64,000 nt of DNA from Galeruca laticollis (taxonomy: Eukaryota; Arthropoda; Insecta; Coleoptera; Chrysomelidae): positions 172,790,445 through 172,854,444 of the forward strand of contig OY998176.1 in NCBI GenBank assembly GCA_963921935.1, read 5' to 3'. The notes under the pieces are model-generated. The model made no database searches, had not been told where the DNA came from, and saw nothing but the letters and a program-made list of their open reading frames with translations. The position numbers and the translations under genes were made by a program. Below, piece after piece: positions 33,241 through 44,916 of this stretch (position 1 is the first letter of the stretch; each line of letters opens with the position of its first letter).

Positions 33241-33899
33241 AAAATTGTTATTCAAGTTACCATGTTGTAGTTATAATTGAAGAAAAATCTTATTTTTGTG
33301 TTACGTTGAAAAATAGCTTCTGTTTTTTATAAGATTTTGAAAATCTTGTCAGGCTATGACACGATTCATAAAGTGTTCAATTGCTCTTTTGAGACTGATT
33401 AGATATTAAATTGTTATAAGCTCCACAAAGTTAGAAATTATTGATAAAAATGTTTCGTTTAACTTTTGTTAATAATTACAGCTCTTTTGATTTTTCATTT
33501 TTGAAATAAAAATATATACGAAGAATACATATTTTCTTTATTTTGAATATTATCGCGCAGTTCCAAGCGTCAGCACAGTAGCCAGCGTCATACCCGGTAA
33601 AACGGGTACGACAAGGTCTAGAAAAAGTATTGAAGTACATATTTCTTTTTTGATAATTCAACTGAAAATTGAGTTGAACTTGGCCAAACAACTGTTTGTT
33701 TGATAAGTGTTGTATATTTTGATATAGTAGTCTCAGTTTACATAGTATAATTTGAAATAGTCAAATTGAGCCTTCAAGCCCAGCTCTACCCTATAATTGA
33801 ATCTCCAATTTCCAGTTAAACGATGACATGTAGTTATACTCTAATGGAGTAGTCAATGTATTCTTCCTTTCATAATAAATGAAACAATCGATATCAAGT

Positions 33900-34240
33900 T
33901 TCATTGTATCAATTTCAACTTCTGTTTATATTGACAATCGAGACGTATACGTTTCGAAGTACGACTATTATTTATTTGGGTTATTTTGTTATGACGAAAA
34001 ATGAAGCAGCAGTCAAGCAGCTCCTGCTCACGTCTTGCTGAGGGAACGACCAGTGCCCTTGTTGAGCAGTCTTCATTCATTTCTTCGCTCCACTGCGACA
34101 TTCTTCTGGATAAGTGCCTCGAATCTTCACAATAAGCGTAGTTCTTGGAACGGTATATTGTTTCGATGCAGCTAAAACAAGGTGTGTCACTTTTGATGGC
34201 ATCTAAAGCTTGCCTCAAATCATCTCAGCTCTATTTGTAG
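33900..34240 (-). pseudogene. pogo-like HTH (psq-type) fragment (pogo-3)
   Basis: On the minus strand the open frame 34218-33901 starts with DDLRQALDAIKSD, the first helix of the HTH-psq domain of pogo-type transposases. A frame shift away the chain continues AASKQYTVPRTTL, the second half of the same domain. No catalytic region follows. Either a truncated element or the N-terminal end of one whose rest was deleted. Confidence 0.6.
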
Positions 34241-35600
34241 TTTTTTTTGACGACATCCTGTAAATAAAGCAAAGAATGCAACAATGAATAGTTATTATTG
34301 ATGAGTATTTCTAAATTTTAGAATAACACGGGATATCCGTTTACATAAACTGAACATAATTGAGACAGTTGAAGCACTTAACTCTGTCACTCGTTTCGGA
34401 ATTTGGATACGACCTCTAAAATGAGCTTTTCTTTATAAAACAGTATCTACTGAGGTTATTTTATGAGGAAGAAACGGGATAGTATCATATCAACCATATA
34501 TCACATGCACACAAATCCGACACTCAGTGTCTGATTTACGGAAAATACAAATTTGCTTGTACCTAATCCCGACACCATAAAAATAATAAAATTCTGTAGT
34601 TTTCCTAATAGCAAACCTTGTTAAAATGCAAATTTAAAACTTTGATAACCAACTTCTGAGAAGTTCATTTCAATGTGCTCAATTAGTGGTGTCATGTGGT
34701 TAAGAATATAACAGCTAAAATCTGATTACCTTATTAGAAATACTTTGCAAATGAACACAGCACGTAACTTTCCAGCACCATCAACTTTTCAGGTTATGCA
34801 TTGACCGTTAAAGTGTCGGTAACATAGGAAACTATTCATGACTGGAATAATTTATGTTGAATTTTATCAACAGATGTCCTGACGTAGATTTGGGAGTTGT
34901 AAATTTCTTATTTTAGCTGAATCAACTGAAATATGACTGAATATTTGACAGTGTCTGAATTTGGGTCTTTTACTTAAGTTATTTATTTTAAAATTTTGTA
35001 GGCAAATACAATTGGTCCCACGGAAACCTACTTTTCAATGTTCTATTATTGAAGTGATACGCAATGACAAGCGAAAAGATGGGAAACATAAAAAAAATGA
35101 ACTTAATTGACAATATATCCTCTTAATTTGAAACAAAGCACTATATTCGTTTCACTATGAGACTAATACGGATATTACACTTTTTAAATTGAATTTACTG
35201 TTTCGACCCATACTCTGTGAAATCTTCTCATAATTTTTTAAAATGGATTTGACTGTTAATAAATAATTCCACAATATATTGAGAAAATGGTAGAAATTAT
35301 AAAAAAATGACAATTGTATCGATATTACTATCATCGTCAGAATGACAGAAATTACCTAATTTTTGATAATTAGTTTTAGCTAGACGAAGTGATCTACCTT
35401 GTGATTGGTTAATATACATGAATAGAAAGAAGCAGAAGATGTGATATTACAAATATTAAAGCTTATATATCATTAGCCCTATGGAGATATCCTGAATCTC
35501 TTTTCAATTCAAGATCAGTATAACTGTGCAATAATATAGAAAACCAGGTAAACTATATCTGCTGATCTTTACAATTATCACTTAGGAACAGTTTGAAAGT
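34241..35600. other. AT-rich spacer
   Basis: Nothing supported: no ORF with recognisable content, no repeats shared with the rest of the window. Confidence 0.4.
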
Positions 35601-35935
35601 GGGGAACTTCCTAGATTGAGGGGGGTCCTAAGAACAATTAAAAGAGAACGCGAATTGCTGGAAACCATCTAGCGCAAAAAACAGCATATCTAGGCCACAT
35701 AATACGAATTGAAAGATACCAATTCCTACAATTAGTAATCAAAGGAAATATTGAGGGGGGAGAGGAGTCGGCAGGAAGAATGTGTCATGGCTCCGAAACG
35801 TGAGACAATGGACAGTGCTGAGTACAGTAGGAGACCTATTCATCACCATTAGAAATAAAGGAGAGTGGGTACATGTGATCGCAAACATCCATTAATGGAT
35901 AACCAGTGGAAGAAGAAGAAGATTTCTAACTCTTC
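35600..35935 (+). pseudogene. RTE-like LINE, C-terminal tail remnant
   Basis: The frame around 35690-35895 reads YLGHIIRIERYQFLQLVIKG, then GVGRKNVSWLRNVRQWT and VIANIH, the conserved C-terminal tail of RTE/CR1-like insect reverse transcriptases (compare the general pattern YLGHVxR...LQ..I.GK..G.R..GR.K.SWL.N.R.W). It ends shortly before a GAA-repeat tract at 35909-35921, which could be the element's simple-repeat tail. Only about 100 residues remain and there are stops. Confidence 0.65.
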
Positions 35936-35979
35936 AATGAAATCCAGTTCTTGTTCTATATTACAAATATGTAGTACTT

Positions 35980-36530
35980 CTAGTTATGCGTTAGGTGTCA
36001 AGTAGATATTTTGCGTAGTGGGATTTATGGATATTTCACTCTGTATGCTCGTAAGTGTTCACTGTATCTAATTTCGAAATGTCTTAGGGTTTCATCCAAA
36101 TAGACAGCATTACATTCTGGACACTTGAGTTTATATATACCAGACTTCTTTAATGGCGATATTATTGTTTTTACATTTAACAATATTGTACTCACATCAA
36201 TTTCTGTTTCAAAAGAAATTGTTGTATTTCTTGCTAAAGATATTATCTTTGAAATATTAATAGAAACATTACCAACATATTAACTTTTTACTCTTTTTTA
36301 TTAAGTAATTTATTTATTGTGTGTAATAGATAACCGTTGTATTTTGCTATTTGTTTAATTGTCTTAATTTCTCTATCAAAATTATATTTGTTCACAGGAA
36401 CGGAGAATACTCTATTTATCATTGAATTATATGCTAAATGCTGTATCAATTTTCTTTTCTTGTTAAATTTCAGTATTTCATTCATTTTTACAAAATTGCT
36501 TCTATAATTTCATTGGTTAATTTCAAAAAA
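35980..36530 (-). pseudogene. Penelope-like element, RT C-terminus and GIY-YIG endonuclease
   Basis: On the minus strand 36485-36288 encodes a typical Penelope RT tail (AYNSMINRVFSVPVNKYNFD, IKQIAKYNGYLLHTINKLL). After a stop, another frame at about 36145-36035 gives SGIYKLKCPECNAVYLDET and FEIRYSEHLRAYR, the GIY-YIG endonuclease. The upstream RT is missing: the copy is cut at the (TA)n array at 36536. Frameshifted and inactive. Confidence 0.75.
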
Positions 36531-36532
36531 TA

Positions 36533-36535
<3 letters not shown>

Positions 36536-36574
<39 letters not shown>
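36536..36574. repeat. (TA)n array left of the mariner element
   Basis: About 39 bp of TA repeats ending exactly where the mariner terminal repeat begins. Confidence 0.92.
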
Positions 36575-36578
<4 letters not shown>

Positions 36579-37988
36579 GTCTCAAAATTGACGCCCATTC
36601 TTTCAGAATATGAATCGGGGGACTAAAACAAATTAAAACGTAAGAATAAAAAAATTGCTTTATGTCCATGGTTACAGAGTTATTGACAAAAAACAAAGAT
36701 CTAACATTCAATGTTTACACTTCATTAAAAACGAAGTCAGCTAAAAACAAATGAGTAGCATAGGTTGCTGTGGTAATGTTAAATGTTAATTATTAGTACT
36801 GTCAACTTTTGTCATAAGTATATGTCATATTTCATACGGTTATTTGTTTTAAAAATGGAATGCTATTATTCCAATCGAGAATATGTTGATATGTTAAAAG
36901 TATTAGGTGCGCATAATGATAATGCCAGTGCTGCAGCTAGAGCATATACTGTAAAATTTCCAAATCGACGGCACCCTAATGCAAAAACTATAGGACGGGT
37001 TGAACAAAGTTTACTGGAAACCCAGAAACCCAGATTAAATAAGGGAGGACGCCATTCTACGCTCAACGTCGTCCAAGAAGAGCAAATTCTTGATTTTGTT
37101 GAAGCGGAACCAAATACAAGTCTTCGAGCTACATCGAGACAAACGCATTTCCAAAAACATACCATTCACAGATTATTAAGAAGGAATGGCTTAGATCCAT
37201 TTAAGCCTCAAAAAAAAGTTCAAGTTTTACATGAAGGAGATAGGGAGCTTCGGATTAATTTTTGTCGATGGTTATTGGATAACGTAAACAATGATCAACA
37301 TTGTATAGAAAATATTATGTTTACTGATGAGTGTACATTCACCCAGACAGGGATTATAAATACTCATAATTTGTACGAGTGGAGAGATGAAAACCCTTAT
37401 TTAATACGTAAAAGATGTCACCAAAGACGATGGTCAGTAAACATTTGGGCTGGATTATTAAATAATAATGTAATCTGCCCAAATATGTTACCTAACCGAC
37501 TTAATTCAGCATCGTATTTTCATTTTTTGAACGACAATTTACCACTGCCAGAGGAAGAGGTGGACCCGTACTATGGCCTCCTAGATTTCCAGATGTAAAT
37601 CCATTAGATTTTTTCTTCTAGGGATTCTTGAAAGAAAAAAATTACTTTGAACCTGTTGAGAGTGCGGAAGATGTAGTAGCTCGTATTCACGCTGATGTGA
37701 CATTTATAGACGAAAACATGCTACAGAGGGTTCGTGATTCAATGATAAATCGTGCAAATATTTGCATTGAAGTAGGAGGCGATTTGTTTGAACACCTTTT
37801 ATAAATTAATTTCTTGTTTTGTAACAAATATTCGTTTTTAATAAAGTGTAAACATCGAATGTTAGATCTTTGTTTTTTGTCAATAACTCTGTAACCATGG
37901 ACATAACGCAATTTTTTTATTCTTACGTTTTATGTCGTGTTAGCCCCCCGATTCATATTCTGAAAGGACGGGCGTCAATTTTGAGACA

Positions 37989-37991
<3 letters not shown>
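36575..37991 (+). mobile_element. Tc1/mariner-type transposon (DUF4817 type) with ~159-bp TIRs
   Basis: The ends 36575-36733 and 37833-37991 are inverted copies of each other, starting GGGTGTCTCAAAATTGACGC and, on the other side, GAGTGTCTCAAAATTGACGC. Each end abuts a (TA)n array, consistent with a TA target site. One transposase pseudogene fills the interior. Confidence 0.92.
36855..37804 (+). pseudogene. DUF4817/Tc1-mariner transposase with catalytic-core deletion
   Basis: ATG 36855 gives MECYYSNREYVDMLKVLGAH, the DUF4817 helix-turn-helix of many insect mariner-like proteins; an upstream in-frame ATG (36783) lies near the terminal repeat and adds no family-like sequence. A second DNA-binding part follows (LRATSRQTHFQKHTIHRLLR). 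The first catalytic Asp is in MFTDECTF (about 37320). The chain runs to FLNDNLPLP, then loses the segment that normally carries the second Asp (HDGAPPH-like) and shifts frame at about 37545, resuming as PPRFPDVNPLDFFF with the third acid. A TAG at 37619-37621 follows, and the tail ends near 37804. It cannot transpose itself, although its TIRs look intact. Confidence 0.9.

Positions 37992-38052
<61 letters not shown>
37992..38052. repeat. (TA)n array between mariner and Gypsy-2
   Basis: About 60 bp of TA repeats starting directly after the mariner right terminal repeat. Confidence 0.92.
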
Positions 38053-38057
<5 letters not shown>

Positions 38058-40178
38058 CGTATAAATAAAGATAGAAACACTGGTATAAACAGATTAGTTG
38101 GAAACTGATTAGAAATTAAAACATTAGACTATATTTTGTTAGAATCAAAAATATGAGACATTAAAAGTGCTCATATTAACTAAATAAAGTAATGCAACTT
38201 ATGTATATAATTAATAATTTGAGAAGAATCACATAGAATTAACAAAAGAAACATTACCTTGATCATATAACAAAAGCCATAGAGTAAATATCGTCCATCG
38301 TATTAAATACCTCATGTCAGAAATAATGATGAACATATAATCTAGAAAAGAAACATGAATTAATAAATATTCGAAATAAAAAAGGATATTGTTCAATATT
38401 GTAACACATTGTTTACTAAAAAAATATGGGTTAGAATATTTAACGATGTAATACCCATACGCTTAGCGACATACGCTAGCGACACACGCTAGCGACAAAA
38501 TATAGATGTCAATATGTATCAGCGACAAACGTTGAAAGTAGAGTAATTCCATAGATGACATGAATAGGAATTAATTAATGTATTTAATCCAATATATTGA
38601 ACATTAAGAATTAGATTAAGGAATATTAATAAATGTTTTAAAAGAATTTATGTTGATGACTAAACACAATTGATAATTATAATAAGAAATTAAACTGAAC
38701 ATTGATATTAAAGACTATTGTATATCGCTTGAGAAAAACTATTCGTCACATACTAACAAGATGAACTTCAATATTGAATAAACAATTTTAGTGAGATTAA
38801 TTTTTGTATGTAGGTAAAGATATTAGAATGTTAAGTGAAATCATAATTTTGAGTGCGTTAGAAAAGAAAAACGGTGATTGGTTTATGTGACATGACAGAA
38901 GGAACTTTCAAAAAACAACAAGTGTAACAAACATTTTTATGGAGATAGTGAGCTGAATTTAAACAAAAGACTAGTTGTTGATTGTTGAAAAAAGTTGAAG
39001 AAAAAGGGTCGGTGGCTTGGCTTCGTTTCTGGAAGGTTGGGTTTTGGAAGTGCTCCAGAAATTTTAAGAAATTATCCTCAAAATGAGGATAAAAACATAA
39101 CAAACCATTGATAAACATTCACATGTACTTACCCAATGATTGTAGCTGATTTTCCAGAGTGAAAATCATAATTTCACATAACTATTCAACTTTAAAACTT
39201 CGGAAGCTGTTTTTCCCGAATCCCGAGAGGCAGATCCTGGTTCCTGAACACAAGGTCAGTGTATTGTTGTACAAAAAGAGTTATATAAAACTCAATAACT
39301 TCAATCAAATGTTTTCTTTAAAATCTCATGAGTAAAATAGACTTTTAAATAATGATCGATCTGAAAAAGAATTCAAATTAGAGACTCAATATAGCTATAT
39401 TCTTAAATAATTTCTCAATGATTAATGGCCAATTTAAATAAATAAAATTTAATACTTACGCATTTTTCAAATAAGAAGCTTAAGAAAGATGCATCCAATT
39501 CTTTTATGTAATATTTAGACTCTAAGTATATAAATTTCATAACTATTTCTTGTACCATATTATTTGTGTTTCTGTATGTATAAATTTCCAACATAAATTC
39601 TTTTAACTTGTATATAATTTGAAGTACGTTCTATCACACAGCATATAAGCTCGCTGTGAAACTGAACAGACCGACGCGTATAGCAAATGTTTACTCTAGC
39701 GCATCGTCACCTCATATTTTCAAGCATGCGTACAGAACGCCACACGAAAGAATAAATCAATAATTTCATTTGACCCATACATGGGTGGCGCATGAAATTT
39801 TTATAAATAAAATTAAATATTGTTTCCAAGTAAAATGTTTCTTTATTTATTTATCAACTGAATTTATTCACAACCTTAAGAACCCAAATAACAAAAGGAA
39901 TCTCATGCTCTACACATACATTAATTTCAAATGTTCAATCAATTATATTGTTATAACACTCAATTAATTATATATTATTATAATAAAGTCATGAACGGCA
40001 TCCAAAACATGGGCAATTAGACAATTAATATCCAGTTATATCAATAAAAATTTAGGATTCAAATCATAGATAAAAACATATATGTTATAGACAAATTTAT
40101 TCCAGTAAAACTTATATTTATTCACTAACAAAACAAAAACCTTAATAAAATATATACGTAATAAATATACGTAATAAA
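38053..40178 (+). repeat. Presumed Gypsy-2 5' LTR region
   Basis: The 2.1 kb between a (TA)n array and the primer site has no coding content. Its right end must be LTR (U5) because the primer site follows directly. The left limit is inferred from the (TA)n border, as in Gypsy-1, and cannot be checked without a second LTR. A short repeat of ACGCTAGCGACA lies at about 38472-38497, and a duplicated ATACGTAATAA at the right end. Confidence 0.5.
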
Positions 40179-40196
40179 TGGCGCCCAACGTGGGGC
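40179..40196 (+). promoter_or_regulatory. Gypsy-2 primer binding site, tRNA-Lys1,2 type
   Basis: TGGCGCCCAACGTGGGGC is the primer site known from retroviruses primed by tRNA-Lys1,2. It differs from the Lys3-like site of Gypsy-1. Confidence 0.88.
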
Positions 40197-40353
40197 GTTG
40201 AATAAAGTCAGTAAATAATTAATTGTTCATAAAATAAAAATAAATTTGACCAATTTTTGTGACGATCTAACTTTAAAATCAGTAATAATTTCGGGGAAAA
40301 TTTGTTTGGAGTTTTGTACTGTTTTGTCTATTATAAATAAAAAATTCTGAACA

Positions 40354-42409
40354 ATGGAGTCAAATAAAACAATAAAAGAATTGAAAACAACGGAGTTGAA
40401 GGAAATTTTGGAAAGCAGAGGATTGGACAAAACGGGAACCAAACAGGCGCTCGTTAGAAGGCTACAGGAGGCTGTAATTAAAGAGGGAAAGGATCCAGAA
40501 ACATACTGTTTCAATCAAGAAGAAACAGATAGAAATGAAGAAACAGAAATAACTGGAGATACAGAGAATACAACAGAATCAAGAGATAATATTCAAATAA
40601 CAGAATATAGAACAACAGAAGTTGGAGAAAGATCAGAAGTTCGTGAACAAGGAGATATACAGGGAAGAGAAACAAGTAGCAGTGATAGAGATGATCAACT
40701 ACTACGATATATACAACTTTTAATTGACGAGCAAAAGAAAATGAGAGAAGAACAGAAGCAAGATAGTAAAATAATAAGAGAAGAACAACAAGAAGACAGT
40801 AAGAAAATGATGGAAAAGATAGAAAATCAACAAGAAATTAGCAAGAAAATGATGGAAAAGATAGAAAATCAACAAGAAATAATTAAAGGGAAAGTGGACG
40901 AACAAAATCAGAAAATTGAAAGAATGAATAACTTATTGGAACTAAAATTACGGAAACAAGACGAAAAGGTAGCCGAGATCAGAAGAAAGCAAGACGAAAT
41001 GGAAAAAAGAGAACCAAGAAGAAAAATTCGAAAACTTGGAACAAAATCTAATAGAAAAAACGAAGAAAATCACGGAAGTAAACATCACCAGAGCCGTTGA
41101 AATAATAGAAAAATCAGGAAAAAAGGATATAGAAGATGTGAAAAGGAGCATTATCAAACATGGAAGGGATATCGAATCCATCAGAAATGATGTAAAAAAA
41201 GAAATACATGAAATAAGAGAAGAAACCGAAAAAGACATAGTGAAAACAAAGAATGACATTAAAAGAGATATGAAGAATGAACTGGAACAGATTAGAATGC
41301 AACTAAAAGGCGAACAAGGAATGATTACTTATGCATATCAAGGTGGGAACGAGGAGAATATAAAATTTGATGGTAATATCAGGAAGATACATCCAAAAAT
41401 ATTTTTGAGGATATTAACAAATAAGATAAAACATATAAGAAATTTCGAAGATATAAGGGAAATATTGAGAAAACACCTTACTGGACAAGCTCTATTGTGG
41501 TTCACAAGTAATGAGATAGACTTCAACAACTATAAGGAATTTGAAACAGCATTTCTCGTATTATATTGGGATGAAATCACACAAGGAGAGGTTAGAGAGA
41601 GAATATATTTTGGACGATATGATGAGAACAGAGGGAATACCATGTATCTCTACTCGTTGCTACTCTATTCTCAAGCGCAACACTTACAACCAGTGATTAA
41701 AGAAGAAGAAATAATCATGTTCCTATCCAGACATTTCAAGTCACAGATAGCTGAGACAATAGCTATACAAAACATCAGGACGTTTGAACAACTATCCAAT
41801 TACCTGATGAGGATAGAAAGAAACCTAACTAGTAATAGAAACAAACAAAACGAGAATAGAAATAATATAAATTACAACCGAAACATAGAACATTCTAATA
41901 GAGGAAACAATGGAAATAATTCAAACAATACCCACTACGAAAACAATAATAATAGAAGTTTCAATAGTAATATAAATAATAGAACGATGAATACTACAAG
42001 ATACAGGAATTATCCAGCAAATAATTACAATCATAACAATCAAGGAAGGGAAAGAAATAATTTTAACAATGTAAACACTAATTATAATAATAGAAGATAC
42101 AATAACTACAATAATAATAATAATTTAAATAACAATAACAATGGTTATAACAATAATAGAAATTCAAACAATAATAATCATCAGAGCAACTACTTTACAA
42201 GGAGGAACTCTGATGGCAATTTAAATCGAAGGAATGATGACGGCCAAAATAGACGGGTCAACTTCCAGAGGAGAGCTAGTAGTCAGGACAGGGCAAACTC
42301 TCCAAACAATCGAGTTGAACTACATGAGTCGTCAAACAATATTCATTCTCCCATGACAACGACTGCTGATGGTGGTGTACAAAATGCCACTAATCAGGAT
42401 TTTCATTGA
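40354..42409 (+). pseudogene. gag: Gypsy-2 gag with N-terminal SAP domain, one frameshift
   Basis: ATG 40354 opens MESNKTIKELKTTELKEILE and then SRGLDKTGTKQALVRRLQ, a SAP-type helix-extended-helix motif (residues about 8-42) usually linked to DNA or chromatin binding. A long charged coiled coil follows with two copies of KKMMEKIENQQEI (40800-40890). The frame breaks near 41000-41030 in an A-rich run and resumes in the frame of 41036-42409. The centre is capsid-like (LRKHLTGQALLWFTSNEIDF, ERIYFGRYDENRG, FLSRHFKSQIAETIA). The last ~170 residues are Asn-rich with no CCHC knuckle. The end overlaps the pol frame by four bases, in the -1 frame. Confidence 0.85.
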
Positions 42410-43782
42410 AGGATGGTGTAGCACGCAATCGGTATAGTTATGTCCATCCTAGAGAATTCCTCAAAGACATAGATTGCCTAGAAAATATAGAAAACAATTT
42501 ATTAGTATCTATTACGGGAAAATTGTCACATTTAAATGTAAATATTTTAATTGATACAGGTTCAGAAACATCATTAATCACAGAAAGTATTGTAAATAAA
42601 TTAAACTTGCAAAAATATATTATGAAAGTGCCAAAAGTAAATTTAATAGGTCTAAATGCAAAAAAGTTTAGCGAGGTTAACAAATCTATTATTGTAAAAC
42701 TACAATTACAAAATATTCATTTAGAAGTACAATTATTGGTTATACAAGGTATGGAGTACGATATATTATTAGGTTCAGACGAATTACTAAAGCATAAGAT
42801 AGATATCAATTATGAAACAAGAACGATAGGTGTCAATGGAATTGGAATAAAATTTAATGAAAACAGAGAACAAATAACGAACAAGAAAATTATGAAGATT
42901 GCAGAAGGAAAAATTAGCAGGCTAGAAGTAGGAGAAATGGAAATGAATAATGATTGTTATGATAAGAAAAATGAATTTGAAGAAAGAAGAGATGAAGAAA
43001 TAGTTTTAGATGATGAAAAGAATATTGATAATTGTATTGAAAATGATATGAAATATAATAATTGTGAAGATGGAATATGGAATGGAGAATATGAAGAAAA
43101 TGATATTAATAATTATTTAAAATATAATATTGGATGTGATAATTATGAAGATGGGATATGGAATGAAGTACATTTAGATTATGAAAGAGGAAGAAAAGAA
43201 GAAGTACGGAAATTGTTGAGAAAATATGAAGGTTTATTCAATGGAGAGGCTTGAGTTGCTAAAAATTTTATACACAGTTTGAAGGTGAAGGATATGGAAA
43301 CGTTCAGAGCAAAAAGTTACCCAATTCCATACAAATACAAGGATAAAATGCAAGATGCGATAAAAAAACTAATGAAAGACGAAATTATAGAATATAGTAA
43401 TACTTCATATATAAACCCTATTGTTATTGTACAAAAAAAGGATGGAGACATGAGAATCTGTCTAGATGCAAGAAACTTAAATAAACATTGTATACCAGAA
43501 TTTGAGGCACCAATAAATATTGAAGCGATACTTGGCCGAATTTCGAAGAGAACTACTTTTAAGGAAGGAGAATTAGTAATAATTAAAGCACTTAGAATTC
43601 CTAATCATAAGCGTAATATTTGTGCAAAATTACAATTACCTTACGAAGGTCCATATAAAGTAGTAACATCTAACGGCATAAATAGTTACAAACTCGTACA
43701 TCCTGTAACTGGCAATGTTAGAGGAATTTTCAATGTGGACCAATTGTATCGATTCCATCCTGAATTCAATGAAATTCAATAA
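42406..43782 (+). pseudogene. pol: Gypsy-2 pol: protease, RT start fused to integrase C-terminus
   Basis: The frame is open from the gag end. Protease shows LIDTGSETSLI (about 42550) and YDILLGSDELL. A linker contains two similar segments with NCEDGIWNGEY and NYEDGIWNEVH (43060-43170). A TGA at 43252-43254 interrupts, and the same frame continues into the RT entry: FRAKSYPIPYKYK, INPIVIVQKKDGDMRICLDA, INIEAILGRISKRTTF. Immediately after, at about 43555-43565, comes FKEGELVIIKALRIPNHKRN, the C-terminal integrase region that Gypsy-1 has at 17650. About 2 kb (RT palm, RNase H, zinc and DDE regions of integrase) was removed in frame. Confidence 0.9.
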
Positions 43783-44061
43783 GTTTAATCTGCAAAGAAT
43801 TAGTTATAATTAGAATGAAATATTTTTAAGTTGAAACAGGAAATTAATTACTTGTAGGAATAAGGTGTAAGATAGGTAAAGAATTAGAAATAGATTAATT
43901 AGGTATAATAACAAATTAATGATTGATTTCCACAAAGATAGAATATAATGAAGTAGATTAAATGATAATAGATTATTAAAAAATAAGAAAAAAGTTAAGT
44001 ACTATTGAATGAATTTTATATAAAACATTCTAAATCATTGTAAACAATAATTAGAATGATT

Positions 44062-44066
<5 letters not shown>
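43783..44066. other. Gypsy-2 3' flank, AT-rich
   Basis: No ORF, no clear polypurine tract and no match to the region before the primer site. It ends at a (TA)n array. Confidence 0.4.

Positions 44067-44117
<51 letters not shown>
44067..44117. repeat. (TA)n array between Gypsy-2 and the foldback repeat
   Basis: About 50 bp of TA repeats. Confidence 0.92.
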
Positions 44118-44118
<1 letters not shown>

Positions 44119-44916
44119 CAACAAGATGTACGAATAGTGCGTGACATATGAACAATAAACAACGAATAGATTAGTGGGTATTGCACGTAAATAGAAGAAG
44201 GGGCTACTGAAAAGAGTGGTAACCGCAGACATGCATGTTTCTGGCTCATTAGCTGTCATCGGTACGGTACAACCAAGAAAAGATGCGAAACATGGGAGCA
44301 AAGGTGTTGAATGAAACATGAGAAAATTTAATTCGAGATCTTCTAATATTACTGACACAAATGTTGTGTTTGACTATCCTGCTGAATTCTGTTAAATTTT
44401 CTCATGTTTCATTCAACACCTTTGCTCCCATGTTTCACATCTTTTCTTGGTTGTACCGTACCGATGACAGCTAATGAGCCAGAAACATGCATGTCTACGG
44501 TTACCACTCTTTTCAGTAGCCCCTTCTTCTATTTACGTGCAATACCCACAATCTATTCGTTGTTTATTGTTCATATGTCACGCACTATTCGTACATCTTG
44601 TTGTTATTTCATTAATCTGGGTCGGAAGTTTCAGACGGGAGTGTTATATGCACCTCCGTGTCTATGTTGGTTGTTGTCTCGAATATTCGAGATCTTCTAA
44701 TATTACTGACACAAATGTTGTGTTTGACTATCCTGCTGAATTCTGTTAAATTTACTCATGTTTCATTCAATACCTTTGCTCCCATGTTTCACATCTTTTC
44801 TTGGTTGTACCGTACCGATGACAGCTAATGAGCCAGAAACATGCATGTCTGCGGTTACCACTCTTTTCAGTAGCCCCTTCTTCTATTTACGTGCAATACC
44901 CACTAATCTATTCGTT

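Larger units (their letters stand above)
30272..33791 (+). mobile_element. pogo/jerky-like DNA transposon with TIRs and TA target site (pogo-2)
   Basis: The left end, GGGTGGAGCGGGGCTTATAG, and the reverse complement of the right end, GGGTAGAGCTGGGCTTGAAG, form imperfect inverted repeats. Both are flanked by TA (30270-30271 and 33792-33793), the target duplication of the Tc1/mariner/pogo group. Inside are a Penelope-like fragment (30457-31135) and a decayed transposase (31528-33240). Length is about 3.5 kb including the nested element. Confidence 0.75.
38053..44066 (+). mobile_element. Gypsy-2: Ty3/Gypsy element, internally deleted, no recognisable 3' LTR
   Basis: A tRNA-Lys-type primer site, gag with SAP domain, protease and the start of RT are fused to the C-terminal end of integrase. 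The element fills the space between two (TA)n arrays. I see no sequence after integrase matching the presumed 5' LTR, so the 3' LTR is absent or too short to recognise. Gag and pol resemble Gypsy-1 in order, Asn-rich Gag tail and integrase end, so the two are related but distinct families. Confidence 0.85.

Noticed and set aside
43783..44066. Region after Gypsy-2 integrase as its 3' LTR
   Set aside because: I could not find any shared stretch with the region before the primer site, so I do not call it an LTR.
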